Source: Hanleya hanleyi
Lineage: Eukaryota; Mollusca; Polyplacophora; Lepidopleurida; Hanleyidae
Assembly: GCA_036873755.1 (NCBI GenBank)
Contig: JAVTVY010018931.1
Location: forward strand, 19,566 to 83,565
Direction of reading: 5' to 3'
Length of the DNA stretch: 64,000 nucleotides
Part shown: positions 54,965 to 64,000 of the stretch, piece by piece
How the letters are laid out: every line of letters begins with the position of its first letter
Position numbering within the stretch: position 1 is the stretch's first letter
Made by a program: the position numbers and the translations under genes
Notes under the pieces: model-generated
What the model was told of the DNA's origin: nothing
Database searches by the model: none
What the model saw: the letters and a program-made list of their open reading frames with translations, nothing else

Positions 54965-55345
54965 CTAAACAACCCGCCATTTTATGCGCATGACTGTAAT
55001 ATCTAGCTCGGGTGCCCTTCGAAATTGCTTAGTTACGAAGGGTTCCCGAAAGACTTTTTCGCGAGACTTACGAGAAAAGAAATCAATACCAGTTGGCGAG
55101 ATACAGCCGATGCTTTCATCATCAAGGAAATCTACGTTTTGAATGACGGGTGATGTATCAGTTGATACGAGGGACTTAATACTTAAAACTGACTGCTTGA
55201 AGTTTATTACTGACAACTCAAAACTTAACAACTGGAAGTGAATGGTCTGGATTGAGAATTTGTTTGAAAATGAAAGTTCACACGCATCGATCATCAACAA
55301 CAACAACACGTGTAGACAACACTGCAGCGCATTGTCATTTGACAA
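54965..55345 (-). other. Unassigned 126-codon open frame
   Basis: The minus frame begins MSNDNALQCC and ends with a charged stretch (DFFSRKSREKVFREPFVTKQ). No domain was recognised. It is antisense in the presumed ZDHHC intron. A single-exon small gene, retrocopy fragment or chance are all possible. Confidence 0.25.
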
Positions 55346-55725
55346 TCTAAATATTTCATTTTCATTTTTTATGAGTTGATTCCTTTATTGAATAAATTGT
55401 TCTGCCTCGATAGTTTAGAATTTTTCTTGATTTTTTCAGATCTTTGAATAAAGTTGTAATTTTTTTAACAGGTTAGAGCAAGTTGCTCATTGAGCTATTG
55501 TAGGCTGATCTAAATAAAATTCTCTCGGACAACTCTCGCTAAACAAGAGCAGAGAGCAATTGGTTGGAAACAGCTGTTAGTAACCAGCTAATCAACATCT
55601 TTAGTTGTTATCCATAAGTTCGTTCAGTTACAGAGAACAATAGATGAGGTGTTCCATCAGCTGTCATTGTCAATGACCCACCCGACTGGGGTACGGATTC
55701 ATGGTATAACATTGTCTGGCACTGG

Positions 55726-58700
55726 TTTTTATACGCCCGCCAAAAGGCGGACGTATTATGTGATGGCGGTTTCCGTCCGTCTGTCCGTCCAGCCCTCGAA
55801 ATTTGGCGTAACCGAAACGATCGGTTACGTGTCGGTTACGTGGTTGTAAATTCTGCAGAACGAATAATCGGTTACGTAAAAAATCAACTTGCGCTACGGT
55901 ATGACGAGTGCCATTGAAAATGTCTGGGCGACCAGCCCAGTGACAGTCATCAATCGTTGCCTTACCGGTCTATATTTCTCCTCTATGGTATCTTCGAATC
56001 ATGCTTCGGAGTTTATACACGTTTTTATTATGGAATTAGTATCATGAACGTGTGATTTTGCATCAGAAAGAAATAAAAACACGGAGGTTCGAAACGAAAA
56101 AAACTGACATTCTGATGGCGCATAAAAACGGAAGCATGCGATATCAAGGGGACACAACTCCCAACATACAAAGCCTGAATTCATCCAATCAAATGTGGGT
56201 CAATTCTACAGCGCGGGACAGCACGCACACGGAAGTGGATGGAAATCGAATTTCTCATCTCCGGATCCTCCGGACCGCAGGTTCGATATGCAAAACGGCT
56301 CAAAAGCGAAAATTGACTCTCTGAACATAAAAACATTCCAGAAGTGGTCATTTCACGATGACTTTAGAAAAGTTTTGTCTGCTTTTGTTTTACTTTCTAC
56401 ACATTTCACATTTTATTTTTTTCAACACCGTCCCTTTTATTCCATGCCTGGGTGCTTCTTGCTGAATTTCTGACCAATAAGTTGCTCATGTTACATCGCA
56501 GTTTGAGAATATTGCCGTCAGCTGCTGTTTCAAGGACTCTCAAAACAATTTTGTATTTTATTGTAATAATATATATATAATAATATATAATACACAATTT
56601 CTTCAGTTCCAGAATTTTTTTTGGCTAACCTGTTTACGTAACCAATGGGTTACGCAACCTAGTCCTACGTAACCGAACAATAGGTTACGTGAACATCGTG
56701 ACCCAGAACTATTTTTGGGTTACGCAAATTTTTGAAATTTCGAGGCCTGCCGTCCCCCGTGTCCGGTCTATATCTGGGACAGTTTTCTATCTACAGTTCT
56801 AATTTTTGGTGACTGGATACCCTATGGGGAGACGATGTGTCGCGTACCAAAATGAAGGTCAAGGTCACAGGTCAAAGGTCACTGGCCTAAAAAACAGGAA
56901 ATCACCGAAGTGTTCGTGTCCGGTCTATATCTGTGATCGTTTTCTATCCACAGTTGCAATTTTTTGTGAGTGGATACGCTAGGTGGAGACGATGTGTCGC
57001 GTACCAAAAATGAGGTCGAGGTCAGAGATCAAAGGTCACTGTTGCCTAAAATCAGGAAATCACTGATCATTGACAGTTTTCTATCTACAGTTCTAATTTT
57101 TGGTGAGTGGATGCCCTAGGGGGTAACGATGTGTTGCATACCAAATGTAGGTCGAGGTCAGAGGTCAAAGGTCAGTGTGACCGAAAAATCAGGAAATCAT
57201 TAAACATTTTTAATTTTTTGTGAGTGGATTCAATAGTGTCCCATGAAGTGTCCCATACCAAAATATAGGTCAAGGTCGAAGGTCAAAGGTCACTGACCCA
57301 AAAATTAGGAAATTATTAAAAATAACATTTCTTTGTGTCAGTAGATACATTAGGGGACACGATGTGTCACATATCAAAATGTAGGTCACGGTCCAAGGTC
57401 ACTGTGACCTAAAATCATGAAATTATTGAAAATCATGATTTCTTGAGTCCATTGAGAAAATATGGGTAGCCATTTTGTCATGTACCAAAATTTAGATCAG
57501 GTCAATAGTCAAGATCACTGTCACACCAGAATCAAGATCAAAGGCCAGTGTGACTTAAAACTCAGGAAATCATTAAAAACTACAAATTTTTGGTGAGTGG
57601 ATTTAATAGGGGGAAATGAAGTTCGCATACCAAAAATTAGGTCAAGGTCAAAGGACACTGTGACCCCAAAACCAGGAAATTGTTAAAAATTATGATTTTT
57701 TGTGTCCATTGAGAAATTACAGGGTTTGTCATGTACCAAAATTTAGGTCCAGGTACTGTGACTCCAGAATCGAGAAATCTTTGAAAAGTACTTTTTTTTT
57801 GTCTAGATACATTAGGGGAACATGATGTGCCACGTATGAAAATGTAGGTCAAGGCCGAATGTCAAGGTCACTGTGACCCCCAAAATCATGAAATTCATAA
57901 AAATCATGATTTTTTTTGTGTCCATTGATATATTGACAAGAAGATGTGTCGTGTACCAAAATTTAGGTCAAGGTCAAATGTCAAGGTCACTGTGACTCCA
58001 AAATCAGATATCATTAAGTCACATTTTTTCATATGCCAATCGAAGATGAGGTCATGTAATGCGATGTTGCGTTCTGTCCATCCATCCATTAACATTTGTT
58101 GTTCATACGATATCTCTAGTTTCATGGTATGGAATGGTATCAAATACCTTACTCGCATGGCGAAGAGGAGCCATACATCAATTTGTCAAAGGTCAAGGTC
58201 ACAGTCCCCCAAAACTGAATCATGTTTAGCTGATTATATGTGTTAGATTGGAATATTCAGAGTTCTCTCCCCAACATGTATATGGCATTTGTCCTGTGGA
58301 GTCTCCCGTGTTTGAAACAGCTACATTTAGTTAAACTGTTGTGAAATAAAAACCACACTTTTACTAATTTAACGGGGAGAGGGGTCCTTTTTGAACTTTA
58401 TACCTGTTTATCAACTCAAGAACGTGGTTTACTTCATCCCTTTCTTCTTCCTTCATAAAAAATTCTCTCGTCTGAAAGAAATGCATTTGCAGGAAAACTA
58501 CTATTTTCTTGTGTTTGACTATTGTCAATTTCAGTGTGGGATATGTGAGCTCTCGGTTCTTGCTCCAAGGTCAACTAGTTTCCAAGAGTTAAGCTCATTT
58601 TAGTTTATCATTCAATATTAGATGTGATATATGTTACATTCTCAGAAGCACAAAATTGTAGACCTTTCTCTGGATTGCTAGCTACCAATAGGAATCAAGG

Positions 58701-58776
58701 CTATTAAACAACCTTGAAATTTGGACCAATATAATTCCAGATATACGGGCGTATATTGAAGCCCCTTGGGCTCTTG
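55726..58776 (+). repeat. Tandem family D, copy B, with internal insertion
   Basis: Starts at the GCCCGCCAAAAGGCGG hairpin (55735-55750) and a GTCCGTCC linker. After the inserted element (55790-56749) it runs through about fifteen units with AGGTCAAGGTCAAAGGTCAC motifs to the AAGCCCCTTGGGCT hairpin at about 58758-58773. It is the reverse complement in layout of 40738-42625 but has more units. Confidence 0.88.
55790..56749. mobile_element. 960-bp hAT-like element with GGTTACG subterminal repeats
   Basis: Ends CAGCCCTCGAAATTT / AAATTTCGAGGCCTG are inverted with one mismatch. GGTTACG or CGTAACC is repeated at least four times within 90 bp of the left end and five or more times within 130 bp of the right end. 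It splits the linker of family D copy B, where copy A is continuous. No transposase is seen, and no exact 8-bp duplication is visible in the repetitive target. Confidence 0.75.
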
Positions 58777-59208
58777 TTCTCCATAAATTGATTTATTTAC
58801 GGCACTTTATCTGTATATCGTAATGTTAAAAATTTGAGTAGGTCTAGAAAACTTATTTTATTTTCCACATCTTCTGACTATTGTCAATTGCCCTGTTGAT
58901 CAGTCCATGGCCTTCGCCCCACAGCATTCCATACAAACATAAAAAGCCAACAGGACACATTGATCAGGTGAACAAAGTTGAAGAAGTCACAGTCATGATT
59001 AAATTATAGATGTATGTGGTATATAATGCAACTAGTCCTAAAAATATTATTAAACTCAATTTGCATCCCTAAAAGCACGCTAAATACTCAATTTGCTGGG
59101 TGAAAAACTCAATTTATTGCCCAAACCGACACCTGCTTTGATTTATGCCTTAATCTCCGTCGGAGATATACAATACAAACGTTAAACGCTAGTTTAAAAC
59201 CAAAAGTT

Positions 59209-59327
59209 ATCTCCCCTGGGGAGTTATCCTCCCCAGGGAGTCATCTCCCTTCAGGGGAGCTCTCCCTACTCTCTCCAGGGGAGTTATCCTCCCCCAGAGA
59301 GTAGTCTCCCTTTAGGGGAGCTCTCCT
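59209..59327. repeat. Palindromic terminal segment of DIRS copy 2
   Basis: Two tandem copies of a self-complementary block: CTCCCCTGGGGAGTTATCCT, then a CTCCC(T/A)...GGGGAGCTCTC end. It resembles the CTCCCCTTAGGGAGCTC core of the copy 1 terminal repeats. Confidence 0.65.
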
Positions 59328-59339
59328 GCTCAGCCTGGA

Positions 59340-59347
59340 TATAAAAG
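59340..59347 (+). promoter_or_regulatory. TATA box of DIRS copy 2
   Basis: TATAAAAG sits directly after the palindromic terminal segment, with a pyrimidine-rich CTCCTCCTCTTTCTC about 25-40 bp downstream as a likely start region. The ORF1 ATG is 178 bp away. Confidence 0.6.
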
Positions 59348-59517
59348 CCAGCTCCCAGCATATACTCCTCCTCTTTCTCGTTTGTACCTCCAGTGGTGCA
59401 CGTCAGGAGTTTGGATTGCAATACAGTTGTTGTTGTTCAAAGTTTATACAAGTTGTTGTTGTTACACAAGTTGTTGTTGTTCAAAGTTTATTTCCGAAAT
59501 ATTTTCTTTCGTAAATA

Positions 59518-61632
59518 ATGTCTGAGTATTCTGTTCCCATCCCTTCAAATTCTTGCCATGCGTGCGGTCGTATTTCGACTCGTCTGGATGCCCATACGCG
59601 ATGTTTTGTCTGTAAGGACAAAATTTGTTATAGAAATAACACGTGTAATGAATGTGTGTCTTGGGACAATGATACTTGGAAAAATTATGCTCAAGCCCGT
59701 AGGTCATATTTGCTTCAGGCTTCTGAGAACCCCGATCTATCGGAAGTTGATAGACGGGTGGTGGAAATTTCTCTAGTTGAGGACATTAAAATCAATCAAG
59801 ATCTGGGTCCTGGGTTAGATTTATCCCGTAATACTAGAAGTCCGGTTCCTTCGTCTGGGTCTGGGGAATTTATACCACCTAGTGGGACGGTTGTACAGCA
59901 AGATACTTCAGGTGTACTTGATAGCCTAGCCTCCTCAGGTCTTGCTTTGTCAGGAGGCCTTGGGAAACCGGTTCCTTTGTTCAAGCGGACAAAGGCCAGG
60001 TCTCTACCGCGACGCTCTATTGTTCCCGCCGGACAAAAGATTTCGTCTTCAACTCATGTCAGTTCACCGACTCCTTTGTCTGTTGGTCTTTCACCTGCCG
60101 ATTATCACGATAAAAATTTACATCGTCGGTTATCGCCTCTACGATTTAAATCTGCTCGTTCATCCATAAAGAAATCAACATCTGTTTCTATGGAAGGGCG
60201 TTCGGCTTCTAATGTTCGCGTTTCGGATTTGCAACCACCGGGTTTGATTCAGGTTGACTCTTCGCGTCATCATTCTCGTGTGTCTGATTATCGTCAGGGT
60301 TCTACACAACGCCGTTCTCGTTCTCCGGTTTGTTGTGTTATTTCGTCACCGCGACGATCTGTTACACCGTCTCGTGTTCTTGACTCTGATTCTCCAGTTC
60401 GGCGTTCTCGATCTCCAGTTCGTCGCTCTCCTTCACCGAGACATCGTGGTGCTATTTTACGGGTTTCTTGTTCTCCGGTTCGCCGTTCTCGTTCCCCGGT
60501 TCGACGTTCCCGTTTATCGCCACACCATTTGTCACGTCAGTCTGGTCATGCGCAGACTCCGTTTCTTGATTACACTCACAATAGGGGTGTTCCGTCCTCC
60601 CAGCGTTGTCACACCGCTCGTGCTTCGTCACCGGATTCGTCGGATGATGATGATTCCTCTTCAGTGGCGGATAGTTCAGAGGATTCTTCTATGTTGGCGT
60701 TTTCTGTCAAAATGAAAGCGCTTCTGGCGCTTGTTCCGGATATGCCGACGCCATCCGAGCCGTTTTCTTCGCGTTATGCTTGCCCTACTGCGGCTTCGGT
60801 TGAGTTTACGTCATCGTCGACGTCTCGAAGGACGTTTTCCTCCTGCGCTCCGTCTCCAGCTTGGGAGTCCAATCTCAAGTTATTTGAGGATCAATTGGAA
60901 GAGGACAACAAAGTTAAGAAGCCCTCCATTTCACGTCATCCGGTCCATGACAACGTGTTGCCGGATAAGGCTCCCAAAACAGATAGAGATCTGAGTCGTT
61001 TAACGAAAGCAACTTCTTCGTCTGCGGTTTCGGTTCCATCTAAGGTGTTTTCTGGTATTATGGATATGTTATTGTCTATCCAGCGTGCTACATCTTACAC
61101 AGATTGGTTTTTGCTGGCGTCATCCCGGATTTCTCTGGATCCTGAGTTACGTTTGGAGAATGGGGCTACCTTGTTATCTGCCGGTCGCATCGAGTACTTA
61201 CGCGGCTTCTTGGATACTCTTATTAGGGCTAACCGTTCAGTCATTCAGGCGGGTGCCTTCTCGTATGCTTCTCTTTTGCAAGCGCAACGGTCTTCCTTAC
61301 TTCAAGGTGTCAAATCGGACGTTCCATATTTTATTAAGGACCAACTTCAGCGGCAGCCATTGTCTTCAAAATGGGTTTTCAACAATGCCGTTGAGTCCGT
61401 AATGCCCGCGATTCGTGAAGAGCGAACTGCTCGTTTGGTTTCTGCAGTTACTCGGCGTCCCGCGTTTTCCTTGGATCGGAAACCTGCTCGGGGTCGGGCT
61501 TCTAAGTCCGCCCAGAAGGGTGCCCCTCAGCATGATTTTCGTGGCATCGACAAACCTCCAGGTAAAGGCCGTGGTCGCCGTTCCGGCCGTGGGAAATCAG
61601 GATTTAGGCGCGGTGCCTCTGCCCCCAAATGA
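59518..61632 (+). CDS. DIRS copy 2 ORF1, gag-like protein with Cys-rich head and RS domain
   Basis: 704 residues. The N-terminus has CxxC pairs at 13/16, 29/32 and 43/46 with His14, His26 and Cys37 between, a zinc-binding arrangement, followed by W..YAQARRSYLL, which is also conserved in copy 1. Residues about 260-345 are an Arg-Ser-rich domain (RRSRSPVRRSPSPRHR) like splicing-factor RS domains. The C-terminal third (KMKALLALVPDMPTP, SLLQAQRSSLLQ, KWVFNNAVES) is conserved with copy 1 and is probably the capsid-like part. It ends in a basic RG-rich tail (GKGRGRRSGRGKSGFRRG). In DIRS elements ORF1 is taken to package the RNA. The start ATG at 59518 aligns with copy 1. Confidence 0.88.
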   Translation: MSEYSVPIPSNSCHACGRISTRLDAHTRCFVCKDKICYRNNTCNECVSWDNDTWKNYAQARRSYLLQASENPDLSEVDRRVVEISLVEDIKINQDLGPGLDLSRNTRSPVPSSGSGEFIPPSGTVVQQDTSGVLDSLASSGLALSGGLGKPVPLFKRTKARSLPRRSIVPAGQKISSSTHVSSPTPLSVGLSPADYHDKNLHRRLSPLRFKSARSSIKKSTSVSMEGRSASNVRVSDLQPPGLIQVDSSRHHSRVSDYRQGSTQRRSRSPVCCVISSPRRSVTPSRVLDSDSPVRRSRSPVRRSPSPRHRGAILRVSCSPVRRSRSPVRRSRLSPHHLSRQSGHAQTPFLDYTHNRGVPSSQRCHTARASSPDSSDDDDSSSVADSSEDSSMLAFSVKMKALLALVPDMPTPSEPFSSRYACPTAASVEFTSSSTSRRTFSSCAPSPAWESNLKLFEDQLEEDNKVKKPSISRHPVHDNVLPDKAPKTDRDLSRLTKATSSSAVSVPSKVFSGIMDMLLSIQRATSYTDWFLLASSRISLDPELRLENGATLLSAGRIEYLRGFLDTLIRANRSVIQAGAFSYASLLQAQRSSLLQGVKSDVPYFIKDQLQRQPLSSKWVFNNAVESVMPAIREERTARLVSAVTRRPAFSLDRKPARGRASKSAQKGAPQHDFRGIDKPPGKGRGRRSGRGKSGFRRGASAPK

Positions 61633-63739
61633 CTATTCGGCCTCCGTTCACGTCAAAGATTTCCACCTACCTGCTTTTCGTCATTACAGCCATCCGGTTG
61701 TGGGCGGACGTCTGCAGGTTTTCTGCGAGAACTGGCGTTTGATTACGGACGACGACTGGATTTTAAGGACTTTAAAGGAGGGATTCCTGTTCGATTTCAA
61801 GACCCGCCCAAGGCTCATCTCTCGGCCTCGTCCTTCTCGAATTCCAGTTTCCGCAGGTCATGTAAAGATGCTCCTGTCCTCTGTCGACACCTTAATCTCA
61901 AAAGGTGCCGTCAGAGAACTTCCACCAGACGACATCAGCGTGGGCTTTTACAGCCACTTCTTCTTGGTACCAAAGAAGGATTCATCTCAAATGAGGATGG
62001 TCATAGACCTCAAGGTTTTGAACAAATTTCATCTTGTAACTCCTCCTCATTTCAAGATGGCGTCTGTCACATCGATTCGGGCCCGCCTCAATCATTTGGA
62101 TTGGCTGGCCTCAATCGATCTCCAGGACGCCTACCTACATATCCCTATTCATCCTCGTCATCGTCGCTTCCTACGCTTTGTGATCAACGATCGGTGCTTC
62201 GAATGGCAAGTTCTCCCATTCGGGGTCAATGTCGCTCCTTGGCTATTTACCCGCATTACGTCACCTGTCATGGCGTTCCTTCATCTTCGGGGTATTTTCA
62301 TCGAGGTGTATATAGACGACATACTCATGTGGGCCCCAGGCGAGGACAGTCTCAACGCACAAGTCCGCTTCACACTGCTTGTATTACGCCATCTGGGTTT
62401 CATTCCGCATCCCGTAAAGTCGGAATTGATTCCAGCACAAGTTCGGCGTTACATCGGGGCTGTGTTCGATACTCATCTTCAACTGGTATACCCTCCAGAA
62501 GACCGTTGGGCCAAAATCCAGGTTCTGATTCGAAGGTTTTTATCGTCAACGTTTCAGACAAGACAACAGTGGCAAAGTCTTCTGGGTTTGCTCACTTCCA
62601 CGCAGGATCTTACGCATTACGGACGTCTCCAGGTTCGTCCTCTGCAGTATCATCTGTCTCCTTATCTTCAGAGGCCATCTCTCAATCCTGCGGTCCCGGT
62701 ATTGACGTTGCTACATCCACATCTGATTTGGTGGCAGTCTCGTCACAACGTAATGCGGGGAGTTCCGTTCCGGTTTCCGGTTCCGGATTACCATCTCTAT
62801 ACAGATGCTTCCGAGACGGGCTGGGGAGCCCATCTGGACGATCTGGAGGTCTCCGGCAGATGGTCGACTTTGGAGTCCAAACTTCACATCAACCTTTTGG
62901 AGATGAAGGCAGTCATCCTAGCGGTTCAACATTGGAGTTGTCGTCTCAGCAATTCGTCCCTCCTCATAGCTACAGACAATTCGACGGTGATAGCCCATAT
63001 CAACAAGATGGGTACCACCCGATCTCTCACAACGTTTCGTCTGGTATGGGATCTATTCGACTGGGCTCTCATTCATCACTGCCATCTTCATGCTCGCCAT
63101 GTTCCGGGTCGGCTCAATGTCTTAGCGGACCGTTTGTCTCGTCCCGACACCGTCCTCCAGACCGAATGGCAACTTCATCCGGAAGTGTTCCGTCAGATTT
63201 GCAATATATGGGAGTCTCCACTAATCGACCTATTTGCGACAAGGAACAATGCACAGCTGGCTCTCTTTGTCAGTCCGATTCTGGACCCTCAAGCCTTCGC
63301 CATCGACGCTCTGTCGATCAGTTGGGACAACTTCCTAGCCTATGCCTACCCACCGATGGCCATCATTCTAGAAGTTCTCCAGAAGATTGCTCAGCACGAC
63401 TGCGTGGTGTTACTGGTGGTTCCATGGTGGCCGCGTCGTCAGTGGTTCCCGATTCTGCTTCCACTTCTCACGGCTCCACCTCGACGTCTACCAGTTTGGC
63501 CCTCCCTGTTACGTCAACCTCACGGGTTATTTCATCACAACCCGCGGTGGCTCAATTTACACGTCTGCAGACTATCCAGAGTGCACTCACTGTCCAGGGA
63601 TTTTCAGCGGAAGTTGCGCAAACGATGGTGTCAGCCAATCGATCTTCCACATCGCAACTCTATCAAGCGAAATGGGCTTATTTCGTCTCCTGGTGCCGAG
63701 AATGTGATGCCGATCCCGATTCTGCCTCTGTTTCCTTAG
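61415..63739 (+). CDS. DIRS copy 2 ORF2, reverse transcriptase and RNase H with C-terminal extension
   Basis: 774 codons from the first ATG, overlapping ORF1 by 218 nt in the +1 frame. Recognisable homology begins only near 61610 (PLPPNDYSA), so the true start may be internal or a frameshift fusion. RT motifs: FFLVPKKDSSQMRMVIDLKV, LDWLASIDLQDAYLHIPI, LPFGVNVAPW and the catalytic YIDD at 62309-62320. RNase H: LYTDAS, NLLEMKAV, IATDNSTV and HVPGRLNVLADRLSR, with the D, E and D residues present. The extension (LIDLFATRNNAQLALF, ISWDNFLAYAYPPM, VVPWWPRRQWFP) is the segment often annotated as Dam-like methyltransferase in DIRS elements. I cannot confirm methylase activity. Confidence 0.9.
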   Translation: MKSELLVWFLQLLGVPRFPWIGNLLGVGLLSPPRRVPLSMIFVASTNLQVKAVVAVPAVGNQDLGAVPLPPNDYSASVHVKDFHLPAFRHYSHPVVGGRLQVFCENWRLITDDDWILRTLKEGFLFDFKTRPRLISRPRPSRIPVSAGHVKMLLSSVDTLISKGAVRELPPDDISVGFYSHFFLVPKKDSSQMRMVIDLKVLNKFHLVTPPHFKMASVTSIRARLNHLDWLASIDLQDAYLHIPIHPRHRRFLRFVINDRCFEWQVLPFGVNVAPWLFTRITSPVMAFLHLRGIFIEVYIDDILMWAPGEDSLNAQVRFTLLVLRHLGFIPHPVKSELIPAQVRRYIGAVFDTHLQLVYPPEDRWAKIQVLIRRFLSSTFQTRQQWQSLLGLLTSTQDLTHYGRLQVRPLQYHLSPYLQRPSLNPAVPVLTLLHPHLIWWQSRHNVMRGVPFRFPVPDYHLYTDASETGWGAHLDDLEVSGRWSTLESKLHINLLEMKAVILAVQHWSCRLSNSSLLIATDNSTVIAHINKMGTTRSLTTFRLVWDLFDWALIHHCHLHARHVPGRLNVLADRLSRPDTVLQTEWQLHPEVFRQICNIWESPLIDLFATRNNAQLALFVSPILDPQAFAIDALSISWDNFLAYAYPPMAIILEVLQKIAQHDCVVLLVVPWWPRRQWFPILLPLLTAPPRRLPVWPSLLRQPHGLFHHNPRWLNLHVCRLSRVHSLSRDFQRKLRKRWCQPIDLPHRNSIKRNGLISSPGAENVMPIPILPLFP

Positions 63740-64000
63740 TGGCTGACTTCCTTCTTCATCTTCATCGTGACAGGAAGTTTCAAATCAGTACCATTGAGGG
63801 GTATCGGTCTGCTTTGGCTAGGGTTTTACGTCTTTCTGCAGGCATCGACATTAGTCTAAACGACAATATCTCTGCGCTCATTCGGGCTTTTGCGCTACAG
63901 TCTCGCCGTACTCGACAGCTGTTACCTAAATGGGATATTGGTGTGGTTCTGTGTGCTCTGATTCATCCGCCCTTTGAACCCTTAGAGTCCGCCTCGATTA
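63424..64000 (+). CDS. DIRS copy 2 tyrosine recombinase, 3'-truncated by the window
   Basis: The frame is open from an ATG at 63424 to the window end, overlapping the 3' end of ORF2 by 316 nt. Readable stretches are SAEVAQTMVSANRSSTSQLY, WAYFVSWCRE, STIEGYRSALARVLRLSAGI and RRTRQLLPKWDIGVVL, matching copy 1 almost residue for residue. This is the helical N-terminal core-binding domain. The catalytic R, HxxR and Y lie beyond the window. The Ser/Thr-rich first 40 residues may be untranslated linker rather than protein. Confidence 0.82.
   Translation, partial: MVAASSVVPDSASTSHGSTSTSTSLALPVTSTSRVISSQPAVAQFTRLQTIQSALTVQGFSAEVAQTMVSANRSSTSQLYQAKWAYFVSWCRECDADPDSASVSLVADFLLHLHRDRKFQISTIEGYRSALARVLRLSAGIDISLNDNISALIRAFALQSRRTRQLLPKWDIGVVLCALIHPPFEPLESASI

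Larger units (their letters stand above)
59205..64000 (+). mobile_element. DIRS-type retrotransposon copy 2, mostly open, cut by the window end
   Basis: Order: a palindromic 5' terminal segment (59209-59327), TATA box, ORF1 gag-like, overlapping ORF2 RT/RNase H, and overlapping tyrosine recombinase running off the window. Proteins are clearly related to copy 1, but the terminal sequences differ, so they represent two subfamilies. None of the three frames is visibly broken, which suggests recent activity. It has the same orientation as the presumed ZDHHC host gene. The right terminal repeat and internal complementary region are outside the window. Confidence 0.85.

Noticed and set aside
60254..61402. 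153-, 87- and 105-codon frames in other phases
   Set aside because: Shadows of DIRS copy 2 ORF1.

Overview
The window is eukaryotic: genes are split into short exons with GT/AG borders, introns are long, and the sequence is dense in mobile elements and minisatellites. Abundant TACATGTA-type palindromes, DIRS-type retrotransposons and tandem modules ending in a GGACGGAC linker plus hairpin suggest a lophotrochozoan, most likely a mollusc such as a bivalve. That placement is an inference from sequence style, not from a search.

Three host genes can be read. (1) SLC25A1, the mitochondrial citrate carrier, lies on the + strand: six coding exons from 7706 to 12636, with only the N-terminal exon unseen. 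(2) A MEAK7/TLDC1-type TLDc-domain gene lies on the - strand: twelve coding exons from 49342 down to 25503 join in phase into a 465-residue protein with an N-terminal Met-Gly-Asn. (3) The first coding exon (49826-49917, +) of a ZDHHC5/ZDHHC8-type palmitoyltransferase lies head-to-head with MEAK7, 483 bp between start codons. The rest of that gene is not seen and presumably lies beyond the window.

Layout: 1-7.7 kb is unassigned flank or intron with repeats. SLC25A1 occupies 7.7-12.6 kb, and two of its introns are filled largely by minisatellites. A cluster of MITEs (13.3-16.0 kb) and a degenerate DIRS-type retrotransposon on the - strand (16.1-23.0 kb) separate SLC25A1 from the convergent MEAK7. 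That retroelement has inverted terminal repeats, and a 992-bp TA-flanked DNA element is inserted in its recombinase gene. MEAK7 fills 25.5-49.3 kb, and its introns hold several tandem-repeat families, a LINE relic and MITEs. After the shared promoter, 49.9-59.2 kb (presumed ZDHHC intron 1) holds a 3.8-kb inverted-repeat element with a nested TTAA-flanked element, and a 3-kb tandem module interrupted by another insertion. From 59.2 kb to the end is a second, largely open DIRS-type element on the + strand (gag-like, RT/RNase H, tyrosine recombinase), cut by the window edge.

The host genes have unrelated jobs: citrate export, lysosomal mTOR/V-ATPase-linked signalling and protein palmitoylation. 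The most unusual content is the repeat landscape. Several unrelated tandem families share one architecture (about 110-160-bp units, GGACGGAC linker, GC-rich hairpin). One family carries dense nuclear-receptor-like motifs (GGTCAnnnTGACC and direct TGACC repeats).
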